Counted from the first letter of the stretch, positions 1 through 9,569 are shown. The stretch is DNA of 64,000 nt from Methanosalsum zhilinae DSM 4017 (GCF_000217995.1 NC_015676.1:1657708-1721707), one strand, 5' to 3'. The notes: generated by a model not told the origin, from the letters alone. Program-made: numbers and translations.

Positions 1-453
1 TCTTGCTGCCAGTTTATTCTTTCCTGCAACCATGAGCCTGTGGATTGCTGCATTCATGACTCCATCATATTCAGCTACAACAATCCCTGCAGTAATATAG
101 GCTCCCCCATCCTTTTCAAAATGAGTCATTATGGGAAGGGATGAAAGGTCCACCTCATCCTCTATTACCTCCATTGTAGGAGATGTATCCACAATTCTGA
201 TTTCACCTTCAGGCTTTACGGTGGATAGTTTCTGTATTATCTGTTCCTTTGGCACATTTAACATTGCAGCCAGTTGTTCCCTGGTACCCAGCAAATTCAT
301 GACAGCTTTCCTGTTGTTAATATCATTAAACAGAACTGCAGATTTTTCCCTGCTTGCTATCACTGGTGCCTGGAATCTGGGAGAAACCGATTTATTCACT
401 TCAACCAGCATCTGATCCTTCTTAAGCTGGTCAATAAAACTCCTGTAACTCAT
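1..453 (-). CDS. UbiD-family decarboxylase, N-terminal part (cut by window edge)
   Basis: The frame opens at ATG 453 and is still open at base 1, giving 151 residues of a larger protein. The translation starts MSYRSFIDQLKKD and contains SLPIMTHFEKDGGAYITAG, the prenyl-FMN-binding N-terminal pattern of UbiD (3-octaprenyl-4-hydroxybenzoate carboxy-lyase) proteins. In methanosarcinal archaea a UbiD homolog acts as anhydromevalonate phosphate decarboxylase in the modified mevalonate pathway, so isoprenoid synthesis is the likeliest role. That is inference, because other UbiD paralogs exist. The catalytic Glu/Arg region lies outside the window. Confidence 0.8.
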   Translation of the reverse strand, partial: MSYRSFIDQLKKDQMLVEVNKSVSPRFQAPVIASREKSAVLFNDINNRKAVMNLLGTREQLAAMLNVPKEQIIQKLSTVKPEGEIRIVDTSPTMEVIEDEVDLSSLPIMTHFEKDGGAYITAGIVVAEYDGVMNAAIHRLMVAGKNKLAAR

Positions 454-580
454 AGTGCACAGTATTAAATGCCAGGAAATATATATATTACTCCATCAGG
501 ACAGATACGACATTGATGATATACATTATCAGATGTCTCAATATTACAGATAAACCTAAAGCTATACATGGGGGTATAAA

Positions 581-1096
581 ATGAAAGCAATTATATTTGC
601 AGCTGACGGATTTGAAGATCTTGAACTGTTTTATCCACAGCACAGGCTGAAAGAAGAAGGAATTGATGTAAAGATTGCATCTATGCAGAAAAACAGGATA
701 ACAGGAAAACATGGATATACATCCCATGTGGATCTGAGATTTGATGAGATTGATCCGAAGCTATTTGATATACTGGTAATTTCAGGCGGAAAAGGGCCAG
801 AAAAGATGCGTCTTGACATGAGTGCACTGGATATTATAAAGCATTTCTTTGATGAACAAAAAGTAGTTGCTGCAATCTGCCACGGACCACAGATGCTGAT
901 CTCTGCCCGCGTGATCAAGGATAGAAAAGCAACATCCTATATTGGAATAAAAGATGATATCATAGCTGCAGGAGCAGAGTATCTTGACCAGGAGGTTGTA
1001 GTTGACAACAATCTGATCACTTCAAGACATCCCGCAGATCTATATGCATTTGGAAGGGAGCTTGTTAAACTGATCCGAAAGCCAGGGATAATGTAA
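581..1096 (+). CDS. DJ-1/PfpI family protein
   Basis: This 171-residue cytoplasmic protein has the family core. Glu12 follows the first beta strand (AADGFEDLE), and the nucleophile elbow AAICHGPQM places Cys100 next to His101, as in Pyrococcus PfpI/PH1704. Family members are cysteine peptidases, deglycases or chaperones, and the true substrate cannot be read from sequence. The start at ATG 581 is preceded by a GGGGGT-type ribosome binding site. The gene stands alone between the divergent ubiD-like gene and an unknown gene. Length matches intact single-domain members. Confidence 0.9.
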   Translation: MKAIIFAADGFEDLELFYPQHRLKEEGIDVKIASMQKNRITGKHGYTSHVDLRFDEIDPKLFDILVISGGKGPEKMRLDMSALDIIKHFFDEQKVVAAICHGPQMLISARVIKDRKATSYIGIKDDIIAAGAEYLDQEVVVDNNLITSRHPADLYAFGRELVKLIRKPGIM

Positions 1097-1265
1097 CTTC
1101 ACTTTACCTGCCAAATAACAGAGTAAAAATTATATTAGATACACCATTAATCTTATTTCCTGTATGAGTAGCAGGCCATAGATAATATGTTACAGTAATA
1201 TATCACACCAGGTCAGCAATATAAATGCAAAAATATTAATCATTAAAGACTGAGATAATAAGTTA

Positions 1266-1658
1266 ATGGTGTACGGGCAGATGACAGACAAAGATGATAC
1301 TGGATCTGAATATGAGAAATTTATAAGCAGAGAGGCACTCATCTGCTTTGTGGTTATCAGGAGAAAAAACCGCATCTGTATTGAACCCCTGAAATATGAC
1401 TGGCAGGGGATGAGCAGTGCAGGATCTGAACTTGAATTAAATTATGACGATGAAATACTTGCAGTTATACCTGCACCTGAGAAGAGTTATGAGATAAAGG
1501 GACTTGTAGAACATGATGACAGCATCAGTGACTGTCAGGTATGGGGTGAATGGGTTAGCTTGGGATATGAATTTAAAGGTGCAACATATCCTGACTGGAA
1601 AAAACTATTAACCAGTGAACGTACAAAAATAAAAAATTCAAAACATATGGATGAATAA
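1266..1658 (+). CDS. Hypothetical protein
   Basis: This 130-residue acidic protein belongs to no family I recognise. It has no signal peptide, no membrane segment and no metal-binding cysteine cluster. The middle (VIRRKNRICIEPLKYDWQG, then ELNYDDEILAVIPAPE) looks like a small beta-rich domain, and the C-terminus is lysine-rich and probably flexible. An in-frame ATG at 1281 is an alternative start, and neither start has a clear ribosome binding site. Sequence composition is like the neighbours. It is monocistronic, between the PfpI gene and a tiny minus-strand zinc-ribbon gene. Confidence 0.6.
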   Translation: MVYGQMTDKDDTGSEYEKFISREALICFVVIRRKNRICIEPLKYDWQGMSSAGSELELNYDDEILAVIPAPEKSYEIKGLVEHDDSISDCQVWGEWVSLGYEFKGATYPDWKKLLTSERTKIKNSKHMDE

Positions 1659-1684
1659 CTTATTAAAAATATGTTGTCGACTCC

Positions 1685-1831
1685 TCATTTAGCCTCATAA
1701 ACTGTTTTTCTTTTTCCGCATCTGCTGCACATAAAATATTTTTCACGTACATTTGATGAAAACTCGGTGTGACCACCTTTTTTCTCCCATCTGTGAAGAC
1801 CTATCAGACACAAAATTCTGGAAATACCCAT
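1685..1831 (-). CDS. Small zinc-ribbon-like protein (48 aa)
   Basis: The minus-strand frame from ATG 1831 to TGA 1685 encodes 48 residues, starting MGISRILCLIGLHRWEKKG and ending with CSRCGKRKTVYEAK. The layout Cys-x4-His ... Cys-x2-Cys resembles very short zinc-binding proteins of the DUF1660 type, in which a CxxGxHxW motif is followed by CxxCG. Function is unknown. It lies downstream of hcp on the same strand, about 90 bases beyond the hcp stop, so co-transcription is possible. It is short, but the motif makes it more than a random ORF. Confidence 0.55.
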   Translation of the reverse strand: MGISRILCLIGLHRWEKKGGHTEFSSNVREKYFMCSRCGKRKTVYEAK

Positions 1832-1922
1832 GATTTATCCCTAAATGTATTATACAGAACGGATATATCTTTTTGCCGGTAAAAAAGATAAGTAAAGAGC
1901 AGAAAATGAAGAGACTGAATGA

Positions 1923-3545
1923 TTATAAAAGTCTCTCCATATCCTCTTCAACTGTAGTGTTCTTGGTAATATTGAACTTATCTACCAGTACATCCAGAAC
2001 AGCCGGGGAGACAAAAGCCGGCAATCTTGGACCAATTGTCATGTCCTTTACTCCAAGACTTAGCAGTGCAAGCAGCACTGCAACTGATTTCTGTTCATAC
2101 CAGGCAATGTTGTATGAAATTGGTAGTTCATTGATATCATCCATTCCAAATGCCTCTGCCAGTTTCTGTGCAATTACCACCAGAGAATACGAATCATTGC
2201 ACTGTCCTGCATCCAGTATTCTGGGAATGCCATCAATTTCACCCAGATCCAGCTTATTGTATCTGTATTTAGCACAGCCTGCAGTCAGTATAACGGCACT
2301 TTCAGGGAGCTGCTTTGCAAATTCAGTATAGTATTCCCTTTCTTTATGCCTTCCATCACAACCGGCCATTACAACAAATCTGCTGATCTTTCCGCTTTTT
2401 ACAGCGTCTATAACCTTATCAGCCACACTCAGAACCGCATTATGTGCAAAACCTCCCATAATGTTTCCAGTTTCCAGCTCTACAGGAGGCTGACATTCCT
2501 TTGCCTGCTCAATCAGCGCTGAGAAATCCTTGGTCCCATCTTCCTTCACATCAATGTGGCGGGCACCATCATATCCAACAATACTGGTGGTATAAAGCCT
2601 GTCAAGGTAAGAGCCCTTTGGGGGAACAATACAATTTGTTGTCATCAGTATTGGACCATTGAACTTTTCAAACTCCTCTTTCTGCTTCCACCAGGAATTT
2701 CCATAATTACCTACAAAGTGATCATATTTTTTAAAGGACGGATATGCATTGGCAGGGATCATTTCACCATGGGTATAGATATCCACACCACTACCCTTGC
2801 TCTGCTCCAGAAGCTGCTCCATATCCTTAAGATCATGACCACTTATCAGAATACCAGGATTCTTACCGGTACCTATATTGATCTTTGTAGGTTCCTGATG
2901 ACCATACGTACCCGTGTTTGCACTATCAAGAAGTGCGAGGGTTGTGACACTGGCTTTTCCGCACTCCATAACAACTGCAGTCAGATCTTCTGCTGTAAGG
3001 CTATCATCAAGTGTTGCCAGAAGCCCTTTCTCAAAGAAACGGAATATTTCATCATCTGTATATCCAAGCACTGCTGCATGGTGAGCATATGCAGCCATTC
3101 CCTTCATCCCATAGGTAAGAAGTTCACGCAGGGACCTTATATCCTCATCTTCTGTAGCAAGAACACCGACGTTTTCATCATTAGCAATCTCATCAGGTTT
3201 TACAGTTGCAGCTGAAGGAATGTCAGATCCCAGATCTACATTATTCTCATCAAGTTTCTGTCTGATCTGTTCGCGGATACTGAATCCTTCTTCAATTCTT
3301 TTTTCAAATGAACCTTCACTGAAATTGGTATTGGTAAGTGTTGCAAATAGTGAATCCAGTATAAACCTCTCAGCCATTCTATCATTTAGATCATGTTCTC
3401 TGGCTTTAGAGTTGTAAAATGCAATCCCTTTTAGGAGATATACCAACTGATCCTGTAAATTAGCTACATCTTCCTGTTTACCACACACTCCGACTTTTGT
3501 ACATCCTGTTCCTTTAGCTGTTTCTTCGCACTGAAAACAAAACAT
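1923..3545 (-). CDS. hcp: Hydroxylamine reductase / hybrid cluster protein
   Basis: This 540-residue protein has an N-terminal Cys3-x2-Cys6-x8-Cys15-x5-Cys21 motif, the class I signature of anaerobe-type Hcp for its simple [4Fe-4S] cluster. The C-terminal half carries the hybrid-cluster cysteines in [17 protein letters not shown] and DAGQCND. Hcp reduces hydroxylamine in vitro and is now best viewed as an NO reductase or nitrosylase in nitrosative-stress defence. It acts in the cytoplasm. The ribosome binding site GAGGGTGA precedes ATG 3545. It is divergent from a cysteine-rich HxlR regulator, which is likely to control it. Length is full for the family. Confidence 0.96.
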   Translation of the reverse strand: MFCFQCEETAKGTGCTKVGVCGKQEDVANLQDQLVYLLKGIAFYNSKAREHDLNDRMAERFILDSLFATLTNTNFSEGSFEKRIEEGFSIREQIRQKLDENNVDLGSDIPSAATVKPDEIANDENVGVLATEDEDIRSLRELLTYGMKGMAAYAHHAAVLGYTDDEIFRFFEKGLLATLDDSLTAEDLTAVVMECGKASVTTLALLDSANTGTYGHQEPTKINIGTGKNPGILISGHDLKDMEQLLEQSKGSGVDIYTHGEMIPANAYPSFKKYDHFVGNYGNSWWKQKEEFEKFNGPILMTTNCIVPPKGSYLDRLYTTSIVGYDGARHIDVKEDGTKDFSALIEQAKECQPPVELETGNIMGGFAHNAVLSVADKVIDAVKSGKISRFVVMAGCDGRHKEREYYTEFAKQLPESAVILTAGCAKYRYNKLDLGEIDGIPRILDAGQCNDSYSLVVIAQKLAEAFGMDDINELPISYNIAWYEQKSVAVLLALLSLGVKDMTIGPRLPAFVSPAVLDVLVDKFNITKNTTVEEDMERLL

Positions 3546-3613
3546 TTTAATTCACCCTCTATAAAGTATATTTTTTATATTTACTATTATATGTATACCC
3601 TTTTATATAGATG

Positions 3614-3635
3614 ATAGTGTCATATAAGATACTAT
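3614..3635. promoter_or_regulatory. 22-bp imperfect palindrome, candidate operator in the hcp/hxlR intergenic region
   Basis: The bases from 3614 read ATAGTGTCAT and the right arm ends GATACTAT. The two arms match at 9 of 11 pairs. The site overlaps the ATG (3634) of the HxlR-type regulator and lies about 70 bases upstream of hcp. TATA-like stretches (TATATTT, TTATATAG) lie between the genes. HxlR proteins are dimeric winged-helix DNA binders, so an autoregulatory operator is a reasonable inference. Confidence 0.5.
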
Positions 3636-4008
3636 GAAAGATTGTACCTTATATAAAACAATGGATATAATAGGCAAGAGATGGACACTCTGCATATTGC
3701 TTGAATTGTATAAAGGAAATGAAAAGAAGCAATTCAATGAACTGAAAAATATGCTGGAAACCATTACTCCAAAAACCCTCTCTACAAGACTCAGAGAACT
3801 TCAGGAGCATGGTCTTGTTAAAAAGGAGGTTGAAAGCTCACAAACACCTGTTAGATGCAATTATTCACTTACTGAATGTGGCAGAGAGTTTATTCAGGTA
3901 ATCGATGAGATCAAAAACTGGGGACTTCGCTGGAAATTCGATAACCAGGAGTGCAGTATGTCGGATTGTCGATTCTGTGGTATCGAAGATGTCCTCTATA
4001 CTAAGTAA
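3634..4008 (+). CDS. HxlR-type winged-helix transcriptional regulator, cysteine-rich
   Basis: This 124-residue protein shows the HxlR/DUF24 pattern: GKRWTLCILLEL, then FNELKN, then ITPKTLSTRLRELQEHGLV (recognition helix) and YSLTECGREF. It has seven cysteines: 4, 20, 75, 82, 107, 112 and 115. Three of them form a C-terminal Cys-x4-Cys-x2-Cys tail (ECSMSDCRFCG) that is not part of the usual fold. Such a tail could bind metal, an Fe-S cluster or act as a redox switch. Divergent placement from hcp suggests it controls hcp in response to NO or redox state (inference). Confidence 0.85.
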   Translation: MKDCTLYKTMDIIGKRWTLCILLELYKGNEKKQFNELKNMLETITPKTLSTRLRELQEHGLVKKEVESSQTPVRCNYSLTECGREFIQVIDEIKNWGLRWKFDNQECSMSDCRFCGIEDVLYTK

Positions 4009-4133
4009 GTCATATAATCTGATACATTAACCACATGCAATAATCCCCATATATGGAAAACATTATCAATCATTAGCAAGAATAATTAATGAAGGGATAC
4101 TGAGTTCCTGCTTCCAGGAACAGGGGGATTAAA

Positions 4134-4571
4134 ATGCCAAAACTTGCAATTGTTTACCTGAGCACTCAGGGAAATACCATGCTGATGGCAGAGGGTATTG
4201 CAGAGGGTGCCATTTCAAGAAATATTGATGTTGAGGTCAGGAGTTTCTATGAATGGAACCCGATGGATGCTGCATCTGCAGACGGTATTGCTGTGGGGTC
4301 GTCTACATTTAACTATGCAATGCACCCTCCGATTCAGAAGTTTCTGGATCAGATGCTAGAGACAGAGGTTAAAGGAAAAATAGGAGCAGCTTTTGGATCA
4401 TATGGATGGAGCGGTGAAGCTCCTGTTATGATCGCAGATAAAATGAGAAAGGCGGGAATGAATGTCATTGATCCTGTCCTGAGGATACAGTACAGGCCAA
4501 CTGAAAAAGATATTGCAGAATGTGTCCGGCTTGGGAAGGACCTTGCTGAAAAGATCAAACACAATAAATGA
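4134..4571 (+). CDS. Flavodoxin-domain protein
   Basis: This 145-residue single-domain flavodoxin has the FMN phosphate loop STQGNTMLMAEGIAEG near the N-terminus and the isoalloxazine-side loop FGSYGWSGEAP. Both are closest in style to the C-terminal domain of flavodiiron proteins (FprA, F420H2 oxidase), here without the diiron beta-lactamase domain. It is probably a cytoplasmic electron carrier. The ribosome binding site GGGGG lies 7 bases before ATG 4134. With the PNPOx-like gene that follows and the upstream regulator and hcp, it forms a redox-stress neighbourhood. Confidence 0.88.
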   Translation: MPKLAIVYLSTQGNTMLMAEGIAEGAISRNIDVEVRSFYEWNPMDAASADGIAVGSSTFNYAMHPPIQKFLDQMLETEVKGKIGAAFGSYGWSGEAPVMIADKMRKAGMNVIDPVLRIQYRPTEKDIAECVRLGKDLAEKIKHNK

Positions 4572-4649
4572 ACAGGTTTCATACAATAGTTAAACAGCTG
4601 ACATACAACTAATAACAATTAGCAGATGAAAGGATAATGGTGATTAAAT

Positions 4650-5054
4650 ATGGTTAAAATGCCAGATGAAGTAATTCAGACACTTAAAAAACAGAATCCA
4701 GTTCCTGTTGCTACAGCCAGTCAAAATGGCATTCCGAATGTAGCCCTTGTAGGTTTTTTGAAGGTAATGAATGAAGAAACAATAATGATCGCAGACAATT
4801 TTTTCAACAAGACCGAAACAAACCTGAAAGAAAACCCAGAAATAGCTATAGTGGCGTATGACGGATATACCAAAAAATCATATCAGATCAAAGGACATAC
4901 TGAAATAAAGACCTCAGGTCCTGAGTATACAGCAATGGTGGAATGGGTCAATTCTGTTATGCCTGATATGCCAAAGAAGGCTGCAGTTATTGTTCATGTT
5001 GACGGGGTATATAACTCACAGCCGGGACCAGATGCAGGAAAAAAAATCGTATGA
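4650..5054 (+). CDS. Pyridoxamine 5'-phosphate oxidase-like FMN-binding protein
   Basis: This 134-residue split-barrel flavoprotein has the family opening PVPVATASQNGIPNVALVGF, followed by a strand with IMIADNFFNKTETNL and AIVAYDG. Small archaeal members bind FMN, or sometimes F420 or heme, and their substrates are mostly unknown. It lies 78 bases downstream of the flavodoxin gene on the same strand, so a shared transcript and FMN-based electron transfer between them are plausible. It converges with the ADP-ribosylglycohydrolase gene, with only 4 bases between the stops. Confidence 0.82.
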   Translation: MVKMPDEVIQTLKKQNPVPVATASQNGIPNVALVGFLKVMNEETIMIADNFFNKTETNLKENPEIAIVAYDGYTKKSYQIKGHTEIKTSGPEYTAMVEWVNSVMPDMPKKAAVIVHVDGVYNSQPGPDAGKKIV

Positions 5055-5058
5055 AGTA

Positions 5059-5988
5059 TCAGTATACCTCATCTCTTATTTTTAGAAGTTGTTTTGCATA
5101 GTATTCAATGAGTTCCCGCTTTACAAGTCTGGACAGCCACCTTTCAGGAATTGATCCTGCACCATAATAGGCTCCTGCCAGCTGGCCAAATATGGCACCT
5201 GTAGTATCTGCATCTTCTCCAAGATTTACTGCCATGAGACACCCTTGCTCAAATGACCTGCTTCTATAGAAGGCCCACATAGCAGCTTCCAGACTATTGA
5301 CAACATACATTGTACCTTTTATCTGGGGTGGCTCTTTGATTTTGAATGAACCTGAAGCAATCACTCTGATTTCATTGCACAGAGGATTTTTCTGCCAGTA
5401 TTCTCTTAAAGGGTAATAGCAGCTGGAGAGAAGTGCTTCTTTTCGCACCCCCAGTAGTGCACCTGTTATAAGCGCACCCATGTATCTGCATGCATCAATG
5501 GCAATCCTTGAATTGTGGGTGGTTTTTGAACTCTTACCAGATAACTCTATTGCTTTTTGTGGATCCTCTGCAAAAGCCAGGGGAACAGGCGCCAGTCTCA
5601 TAAGGGAACCATTGGTAGGCATTCCATCGTGAACAGGAGCAACTGAGAATCGCTCTTTTTCAAACAACTCAAGGCTTCGGGATGTGGTGGGACCTATGCC
5701 AAAGCATTTTCCGGTGCTGCTCAGGTAACCTTCCCTGTACCATTTAAGATACCTTTCAAGCTGATCCTCCTGATCAAATCCCATTTTTTCAATAAGGCTT
5801 TCTGCAAGGCATAGTGCCTGGGAGGTATCATCTGTCCATTCTCCCGGATTCAGGTTAAATGACCCACCACCGGTCATATCAAGGATCGGATCAAAGTTAC
5901 CAGGTGGTTTTGACTCAACCGGTGCACCAAGAGCATCACCAGTTGCAAGTCCCAGCAGGGAGCCAAGATATCTTGTTTCCATTTTCAT
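5059..5988 (-). CDS. ADP-ribosylglycohydrolase family protein
   Basis: From ATG 5988 this is a 309-residue enzyme with the family's magnesium-site motifs: [10 protein letters not shown] near the N-terminus, [15 protein letters not shown], and [18 protein letters not shown] near the C-terminus. These enzymes remove ADP-ribose from proteins or small molecules (DraG/ARH type). A longer frame reaches 6075 but would overlap the upstream gene by over 80 bases and adds residues that do not fit the family start, so 5988 (or ATG 5982) is preferred. It follows the FMN-reductase gene by 4 bases, which suggests co-translation. Confidence 0.88.
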   Translation of the reverse strand: MKMETRYLGSLLGLATGDALGAPVESKPPGNFDPILDMTGGGSFNLNPGEWTDDTSQALCLAESLIEKMGFDQEDQLERYLKWYREGYLSSTGKCFGIGPTTSRSLELFEKERFSVAPVHDGMPTNGSLMRLAPVPLAFAEDPQKAIELSGKSSKTTHNSRIAIDACRYMGALITGALLGVRKEALLSSCYYPLREYWQKNPLCNEIRVIASGSFKIKEPPQIKGTMYVVNSLEAAMWAFYRSRSFEQGCLMAVNLGEDADTTGAIFGQLAGAYYGAGSIPERWLSRLVKRELIEYYAKQLLKIRDEVY

Positions 5989-5992
5989 AGAA

Positions 5993-6700
5993 TCATCTAT
6001 ATTCAGGATTTGGATGATCGAATCTGCATCCTGCATCCCATTTAGATCTCTGGTTCCCGTGTGCAGGAATACCACCCAGGTCCTTCAGAATCCGGGCCAT
6101 ATGCATAAGGTTCCATGTCATAAAGGTTGTGTTCCTATTTGTAAAATCATTTTCCGGACCACCTGAACCTTCATCCAGATAGGAGGGTCCCGGACCAATC
6201 TCACCAATCCAGGCCGCATCTGACTGTGGAGGTATCACATATCCCAAATGCTGCAGAGAGTACAGAATGTTCATTGCACAGTGCTTTGCACCATCCTCAT
6301 TACCAGTAATAACAGTACCTCCAGCCCTACCATAGTAAATGTACTGCCCATTTTCATTCAATTCACCTGATGAGGAATACAGTCTCTCCACAACCCGGGT
6401 ACAGACAGAAGATTTATCCCCAAGCCAGATTGGTGTTCCCATGATCAGAATATCAGCATCCATTACCTTTTTGAAAATCTGCGGCCATTCATCAACCTCC
6501 CACCCATATTCCTTCATATCTGGATAAACCCCTGGAGCAATCTGATAATCAACCGGTCTTAATATTTCAACCAGGACTCCGTTTTTCTCCATAATTGCCT
6601 TTGATTTATTCAGAAGACCTTCAGTATGTGACAGTTCAGGTGATCTTTTCAGAGTACAGTTCAGGAACAGAGCTTTTAGATCATTGAATTTCATATTCAT
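5993..6700 (-). CDS. NADPH-dependent FMN reductase-like flavoprotein
   Basis: This 235-residue protein has a flavodoxin-like fold: [20 protein letters not shown] (FMN phosphate loop), [24 protein letters not shown] and [20 protein letters not shown]. These match the NAD(P)H-dependent oxidoreductase/FMN reductase superfamily. The electron acceptor is unknown. It is sandwiched between the AIM24-family gene (9 bases upstream) and the ADP-ribosylglycohydrolase (4 bases downstream), so the three form an operon. The C-terminal 30 residues (after [12 protein letters not shown]) are polar and probably disordered. Confidence 0.85.
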   Translation of the reverse strand: MNMKFNDLKALFLNCTLKRSPELSHTEGLLNKSKAIMEKNGVLVEILRPVDYQIAPGVYPDMKEYGWEVDEWPQIFKKVMDADILIMGTPIWLGDKSSVCTRVVERLYSSSGELNENGQYIYYGRAGGTVITGNEDGAKHCAMNILYSLQHLGYVIPPQSDAAWIGEIGPGPSYLDEGSGGPENDFTNRNTTFMTWNLMHMARILKDLGGIPAHGNQRSKWDAGCRFDHPNPEYR

Positions 6701-6709
6701 GCCACTTCT

Positions 6710-7408
6710 TTATTTGGATGATGACGCCTGGAAGGCAATTTCCTCATAGGGCTGAATAACTACAAAACCCTCGCCTCTGAATTTCATCTGTATCGTTTCA
6801 CCACTTGCTCTTCCAAGAAGTGTTTTCATAGAGATATCAGTTTTCAGCTCCGGCATCAGATTACCAGACCATGCAACTGTGGCAGTGGGGTCTGTGAATA
6901 CAGATTCATTACCTGTAACTCTCAGAGTAAGAGGATCATAATGGGTTGTAATGGCAACCATGCCCGTACCTTCAAGCCTTACATTAAAAAGGCCGCCGGA
7001 TACCATACCAGTAATTTTTTTCATGAGCTTGATGTCCCAGTCAAGAGTATTATCAAATGCAAGCAGGTCATTACCATTGACAACAATCGACTGGTCCTCA
7101 AGATTTATCACCGAAACCTTCTTACCCATGTCTGCCAGATAGAGTTTTCCTTCACCTTCAGCCCTGGTAAGAGTCATCCCTTCACCTGTCAGTGTCTTTT
7201 TCACCAGTTTACCAAGTCCGTGCTCTAAAACACCTTCCCGGGAAAATCTGATGTTTCCAAAATATGCAACCATTGACCCCATTTTAGTCCATACACTGCC
7301 ATCAAGGTTTATCTCAAGGAATCTCTCCCTTTCAAGCCGGACCCTTTCATCTCCATCTCCTGTTTTTCCGGTAATATTTACAAATTCTTCTATTGAATAT
7401 TTTTCCAC
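6710..7408 (-). CDS. AIM24 family protein
   Basis: This 232-residue protein starts at a GTG (7408) preceded by GAGGT. It has the AIM24/DUF124 beta-helix pattern: a run of short beta repeats, with VWTKMGSMVAYFGNIRF early and GLFNVRLEGTGMVAITTH in the middle. The N-terminal leader EEFVNITGKTGDGDERVRLE is a common variant in archaeal and bacterial members. The mitochondrial namesake affects inner-membrane organisation, and the prokaryotic role is unknown. It heads the three-gene operon with the FMN reductase and ADP-ribosylglycohydrolase. Confidence 0.82.
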   Translation of the reverse strand: MEKYSIEEFVNITGKTGDGDERVRLERERFLEINLDGSVWTKMGSMVAYFGNIRFSREGVLEHGLGKLVKKTLTGEGMTLTRAEGEGKLYLADMGKKVSVINLEDQSIVVNGNDLLAFDNTLDWDIKLMKKITGMVSGGLFNVRLEGTGMVAITTHYDPLTLRVTGNESVFTDPTATVAWSGNLMPELKTDISMKTLLGRASGETIQMKFRGEGFVVIQPYEEIAFQASSSK

Positions 7409-7878
7409 AGTATAACCTCTATAGAAGTATATTTTAGTCCCTGTTTAAATCTCTTTTTAAGGAAATAGTAATAACAGTACCAATGGTGATAACATCATAC
7501 CACAAAATCAGTTTTACTGGTTCCATAAGGAACCAGCAATACCAATTCTTTCGGAAAAAAAGATCCCAGAGTCAATTTTGTTAACCATGAGGAAGAAACA
7601 TAGTTAACTGCCAGCTCAGATAGCATATACATAAACTACCTGAACTGATATAATGGTGATTTTTTGAATAACGTATGTTATCTAATAACATAATATATCT
7701 ATCTTAATTCGATATATGCAGATTATGCCAACAATATCCCAATAAGTTCATAACCCATTTACGGATTGTGAAAATAACAGTCTCAACTATAATCAATATA
7801 ATAATAAATTTATACAAAAAGAACAGGTACTTTCCTGAAATGAAATTGCTGTTGAAATAATATAACTGGAGTTATAAA
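7409..7878. other. 470-bp intergenic region between divergent genes, with a perfect 8-bp hairpin at 7517-7536
   Basis: No ORF is supported here. The region is AT-rich and must hold the promoters of the AIM24 operon (leftward) and the sensor kinase (rightward). At 7517-7536 the arms CTGGTTCC and GGAACCAG flank the loop ATAA, a perfect palindrome about 110 bases upstream of the AIM24 start. It could be a regulator site or an RNA hairpin. No oligo-T follows it, so it is not an obvious terminator. Confidence 0.5.
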
Positions 7879-9537
7879 ATGAACATAATCCCGTTACTTG
7901 TTTTTTTCAGCTTTATATTTTACATATATTTCAGCATACACACTCTAAAACTTGATCCAAACAGCAGGCTCAATCAGATATTTTCGGTCATGTGTATAAT
8001 CATGGGAATCTGGGCTTTTGGTTACACATTCATGATCCCTGCAGCAACTGCTGAAACTGCTATGTTCTGGAGAAAGATATCAGCTATTGGATGGTGTATC
8101 ATATACAGTTTGATACTGCATTTTTCACTGGTATTGACTGGAAGAGAAGATATATTGAAGAGATGGTGGACTTACCCGGTAATATATTCTCCAGGAATTT
8201 TTTTTGCTTACTACTATATATCAGACAGAGGAATGTCCATCCAGAATTTTGTAGAGACTGATCTTGGCTGGACATACCTGTACTCAATCAATATGGGAAT
8301 TCTTGACTGGGCATTCCATCTGTACTATACCATATATGTACTTGCAGCAATCATTCTTATCTGGCAGTGGAGTGGAGTAGCTAAGTTCATGCGTGAGAAA
8401 AAGCAGGCATACATTATTGTTTCAACTTTTGCAGTCGTATTTTTATTCGGAGTTATCACTGACAACATACTGCCCATATTAGGCAAAGCTGTCGTTCCTC
8501 CGATTGCAATAGTGTTTACCCTTATTCCTGCATATGCGCTCCATTACTCGATCAGAAGATACAGATTCCTTGCAATGTCCCCGAAGAATACAATCAATGA
8601 CATAATTGAAAATATGTCAGACGGTCTTCTGTTACTGGATGAAAATGGAAGAATAACAATGGCAAACCCGAGAGCATTGAATCTGTTAGGGTACAGTAAA
8701 GTGGAGATTATAAGCAGGCCTATTGAATCCATTCTTGCAGACGCGAATGCATCATCTATCTATTCAATTAAGGATGATAAAAATAAAAACATTATCCAGA
8801 ATCTGGAAAAGGAGATTTTGACAAAGGACAATACAAAGTTATCTGTCCTGATCTCAGCCTCATTGATAAAGGACGATTGGGGAGAACTGCTGGGAATGAC
8901 ATTCATCTTCCATGATATAACAGAACGCAAAAAAATGGAAGAAATGCACCTGAAAGAAGTTCATCACAGGATCAAAAACAATCTTCAGGTCATAGCCAGC
9001 CTTCTGAATCTTCAGTCAAGAAACTTTGAAGATGAAACTATAAAAAGTGCTTTCAGAGACAGTCAGAACAGAGTTCGCTCAATGTCCCTTGCACATGAAA
9101 AACTATACAGGTCTCCTGATCTTGCAAGTATTGAAGTCTCAGATTACATAAAAAATCTTACAGACAACATTTTCCAGACATATTCTACAGGAAATAACAG
9201 GATAAAGCTGGATATCCAGGCAGATAAAGAATATCTCCAGATCGACAAAATAGTACCTGTTGGACTTATTTTAAACGAACTGATCACAAATTCTTTCAAG
9301 TATGCGTTCCCGGAAAATGAAGAGGGGATAATATCTATCAAATTTGTCATTAAAGGGAGCGAATATATTCTTGAGGTCAAAGACGATGGAATCGGGATGC
9401 CTGATAATTTTGATATTGATTCATCTTCATCCCTGGGTTTAAAAGTAGTGAATATGCTGGTACAGCAACTTGAAGGTACAATAGAATATAATATTTCCAG
9501 TGGAACCGGGTATATTATAAGCTTCCCCAATAACTGA
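7879..9537 (+). CDS. Sensor histidine kinase: 7TM sensor, PAS, HisKA_2, HATPase
   Basis: This 552-residue membrane protein has roughly seven hydrophobic helices in residues 1-225 (7TM histidine kinase sensor type). A PAS domain (about 235-350) ends in the characteristic HDITERKK. Next is a HisKA_2 dimerisation domain with EVHHRIKNNLQVIASLLN, where His362/His363 hold the phosphoacceptor, then a HATPase with NELITNSFKYAFPE and DDGIGMPDN. No receiver domain or response-regulator gene is adjacent. The C-terminal 190 residues are very close to those of the second kinase at 40657-42765. The ligand is unknown. Confidence 0.92.
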   Translation: MNIIPLLVFFSFIFYIYFSIHTLKLDPNSRLNQIFSVMCIIMGIWAFGYTFMIPAATAETAMFWRKISAIGWCIIYSLILHFSLVLTGREDILKRWWTYPVIYSPGIFFAYYYISDRGMSIQNFVETDLGWTYLYSINMGILDWAFHLYYTIYVLAAIILIWQWSGVAKFMREKKQAYIIVSTFAVVFLFGVITDNILPILGKAVVPPIAIVFTLIPAYALHYSIRRYRFLAMSPKNTINDIIENMSDGLLLLDENGRITMANPRALNLLGYSKVEIISRPIESILADANASSIYSIKDDKNKNIIQNLEKEILTKDNTKLSVLISASLIKDDWGELLGMTFIFHDITERKKMEEMHLKEVHHRIKNNLQVIASLLNLQSRNFEDETIKSAFRDSQNRVRSMSLAHEKLYRSPDLASIEVSDYIKNLTDNIFQTYSTGNNRIKLDIQADKEYLQIDKIVPVGLILNELITNSFKYAFPENEEGIISIKFVIKGSEYILEVKDDGIGMPDNFDIDSSSSLGLKVVNMLVQQLEGTIEYNISSGTGYIISFPNN

Positions 9538-9569
9538 GTGAAGAATCAGCAATTAACTCTGCAGTCAGA

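Noticed and set aside
2556-3215. 219-aa plus-strand ORF antisense to hcp
   Set aside because: Shadow frame of a well-supported gene; composition is odd and no domain is visible.
5989-6075. Longer start for the ADP-ribosylglycohydrolase at 6075
   Set aside because: It would overlap the upstream gene by over 80 bases and adds non-family residues.
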